Assembly: GCA_029990175.1 (NCBI GenBank)
Contig: JARKIP010000033.1
Span: forward strand, 14,429,001 to 14,493,000
Reading direction: 5' to 3'
DNA length: 64,000 nucleotides
Origin: Petunia secreta
Taxonomy: Eukaryota; Streptophyta; Magnoliopsida; Solanales; Solanaceae
In this document: positions 61,561-64,000 of the stretch, piece by piece
How positions within the stretch are numbered: the stretch's first letter is position 1
Layout of the letters: each line of letters starts with the position of its first letter
The notes under the pieces: model-generated
Databases searched by the model: none
What the model saw: the letters and a program-made list of their open reading frames with translations, nothing else
Told to the model about the DNA's origin: nothing
Made by a program: the position numbers and the translations under genes

Positions 61561-61565
61561 ATAAA

Positions 61566-61765
61566 CCCTCGGATTGGCTTGCTACCAATATGATAAGGCA
61601 TCTCCTCTGTGACACAGAAATGGTAGTCTCTGCAGCCTCACTTGATTTGAAGATAACAAATGCTTTTCCTGTTAGTGTTCATTCGAGTTGGAAAAATCGA
61701 GTTCACTGAGAACTTAATTCTACTCTAGGACTTAAAAAGAAGATAAACGATTTCTTACATTGAGA
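61566..61765. other. flanking DNA, nothing recognised
   Basis: No gene or repeat seen. Confidence 0.4.
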
Positions 61766-62091
61766 GGTCGTTTGGTTTGCTGTATTGCATGAGATAATTC
61801 CTGTATAACATAGTTATCCTACGTTTGGTTGCCATTTCGAAATCTGGTACACATAATACCTGTATAATTTATACAGTAATTTCTGTACAAGTCTATGCCG
61901 GATACAACATGGAATAGCTAATCCCTGTAATAGTTATACCTGGATTAACCACATAAAAGACCAAATTGACCTTGCACATGGGTCTACGTCTCATTTCAAC
62001 TCCGCTGGGTTGCACTGTACTAACACCATATCTGTTCTAGTGTTGATGATGATGAAGCCATTCGGCTGCTAAACTTAGCAACCAAACAACC
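61766..62091. mobile_element. possible MITE with GGTYGTTTGGTT ends
   Basis: Left end GGTCGTTTGGTTTGC; right end reads GGTTGTTTGGTTGCT on the other strand. ATCCCTGTATAA-type motifs lie inside and again near 62495-62520, so the element may extend further. No clear target duplication. Confidence 0.35.
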
Positions 62092-64000
62092 ATGTTGACC
62101 AAGTTTGATAATTGCTATACTTAGCATCCATCTCCATTGTTGACTTTTTGGCTATCTTTTGTAGCTTCGTCGTTTTACTTAATTAGGTGAACAAACCAGT
62201 CATCTTGCTCAAAGTTTAAGGTTCTCTTATTTTAGTTAGTTTGGAGTTGGTAATTGTCATAGGATTGGTGTTTACAGAGAAGGGTATGGTGTTTTGGTTG
62301 ATCTGATTTTGGTGTTTTCTCCAGTTTGATGAAGTTTCCAGAAGAAACTAGCGAGAGGACTGTTTTGTTACTTAGACCAAGGATAAAACGGTAAATTCCA
62401 TTTCATTTAGTTTAAAAATAAGCATATATTCTATATTTTATTATGTATATCCAATTTTAATGAAATGAACCAATTAAACACTCAACAAAAAATAATCCCT
62501 GTATAATTAATCCCTGTATAACTTTTGCACTAACCTTTTGCTTTTACATATTCCAAACAATAAACTAGAAGACAATTGATGACAAACTCAGAAAGAGAAT
62601 CATGATACATCAGAGAAAGCATCACGTTAGAGATAGAAGAAAACAAAGGAAGTAACTTATTTTTAAGCTTTAAATGAGTGATGCTATAGTAGTCGCATTA
62701 AAATTTGCTTACAAAGAAAGTTTAACCTCAATGAAATATTTTCAAACCTGCATTGGCGTAAAATGAATTGGTATAATCCTCTTTCATTTTCATAAATACA
62801 TCATGGAAGAATAATTAATAAACTGCCATTTCTTCAATGTTCTCGTGATTCACTACACCACTGTTACAACATTTAGTGTGCTTTCATATACAAGTACACA
62901 CAACTGATTACTATAGTCATCCCAAAGCTTGGTAAATGATTAGAAAAAGAAAGAATATAACCTCTCATCTTGTCGATACTCCACAGTTAGTGCTTGCTGA
63001 ACAAGTTACTAGATATTGCCAAACAACTACACACCACTATATTTTCATTTGATAAACAAAGTTAGCTACAATAGAGGGTTGAAGTATTATGATTATGAGT
63101 GTATAAAAAAATTCAGGAACTAAGGTAAAAGCCAGAGAAAAAGAGCCCTTTAAATTATCTATTAAAACACAACAAGATGCTTTAGCAATATGTTTGTGAA
63201 TTGTGAGATTTCAGTAATCAAGCAACAACCATATCTATATAATACTGCAAAAGCACCAAATTTCATTTCCAAACTTCAAATGAGTGAATAATTTTGAAAG
63301 AACAAATATTAATAGAATCTCTTGTCTCGTTCAGCAAAATACTAGAACAGTAAAAGTTATTAGATTCTTTTGATCAACATTGCATAGCTACTAGTATTAA
63401 ACTATTAAAATTGCACTTATTTCCTATATTAATATTCAACTATACTAAAAGAAAGAGCAACTAGCTTAAACAGTTGACTAGCACTCTTTCACCAAGTTTT
63501 ATATTCGAAGACAACAAGCGTTAATTCATTCAAGCACTCATCAATGTAAAGCAATGCAATGCACACAAAAGAATAAAAAATTAGCGTGCACCTAGTAAAT
63601 AAAATCAAGCCTTGGTTTTTTCTCTTTGAAGGTTACACCCTTATTAGGACCAAATACATCGCCCTACTTGAAACATTGAAGACAAAGCAAAATAAGCAAC
63701 AAATGAAACTAGAAGGGAAGGAAATGAGCTTACAATTTGAAGCCTTTTGGGGTGAAGGTAGGCTGTGCTCGTTTAGAGCCAATTTCAGTAAAGCAAAGCT
63801 TTGAAAGACTATGTTTCTTCTTGCTGCAGCGCTGTGTTTTCCTGAAGAAAAAGCTTCAAAAAATCTAGTAACTCCGAGCCGCAGCCCTTATGAGATTTTT
63901 GTATTTAATGATAAAAGGGAGTAGTTTAAGAAGTTACCTAGTCTTCAGCTCCAATGCACCACTTCGATCTAACTGGATCTACGAACCCTAACTGCAAAAC
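62092..64000. other. AT-rich DNA to window end, no gene recognised
   Basis: Only short frames, e.g. 63586-63804, without recognisable domains. A first exon of a gene beyond the right edge cannot be excluded. Confidence 0.4.

Noticed and set aside
61550..61588. 10-bp perfect inverted repeat TTGGTAGCAA / TTGCTACCAA
   Set aside because: One arm is in the D2 end and the other in flanking DNA, so it is not a property of the element. It may be chance or target preference.

Overview
This is plant nuclear DNA, AT-rich and dominated by transposable elements, from a large-genome eudicot. Long Tat/Ogre and Tekay-type Ty3/gypsy LTRs and a TRIM point to Solanaceae and perhaps Nicotiana; that placement is inference from repeat families, not proof. 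Nothing here looks bacterial, and I found no rRNA, tRNA gene or CRISPR.

0-6.6 kb: a decayed Tat-lineage element with gag, protease and the start of pol on the plus strand, a large pol deletion, and an antisense extra ORF with its own TATA box, then an LTR and a probable solo LTR. 6.6-12.3 kb: the only gene-like part. It holds a single-exon LEA_2/NDR1-HIN1-like gene with one in-frame TGA, an intact 102-residue secreted-peptide-like gene, and a decayed duplicate of that peptide gene. The duplicates share a nearly unchanged 37-bp upstream module.

12.3-58.3 kb: one minus-strand Ty1/copia element cut into five pieces. Insertions into it are a 1.7-kb LTR-like element (D1, carrying a MITE), a 1227-bp Mutator-like element with 9-bp target duplications, a 278-bp TRIM with 82-bp LTRs, and a 1326-bp solo LTR (E). 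The TRIM was itself split by a 37.8-kb array of Tekay-type 'A' LTRs flanked by a GTACT duplication. The array holds four A LTRs, three of which carry an Ogre-type 'B' LTR at the same GGGGT target; an 8.4-kb Tekay-type 'C' element; an Ogre gag remnant with a 29-bp tandem array; and a 950-bp hAT element inside one B LTR. The deepest nest has five levels: copia, TRIM, A, B, hAT. Coding frames resume across the TRIM and Mutator-like insertions, which fixes the boundaries.

58.3-64 kb: a SINE-like tRNA-derived segment, subterminal repeats of a CACTA element, another solo LTR (D2, with an ATAAA duplication), a MITE candidate, and unexplained AT-rich DNA. Only the peptide gene appears intact. The LEA_2 gene would need its TGA to be a sequencing error or strain-specific to be functional. 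All other coding traces are retroelement fossils.
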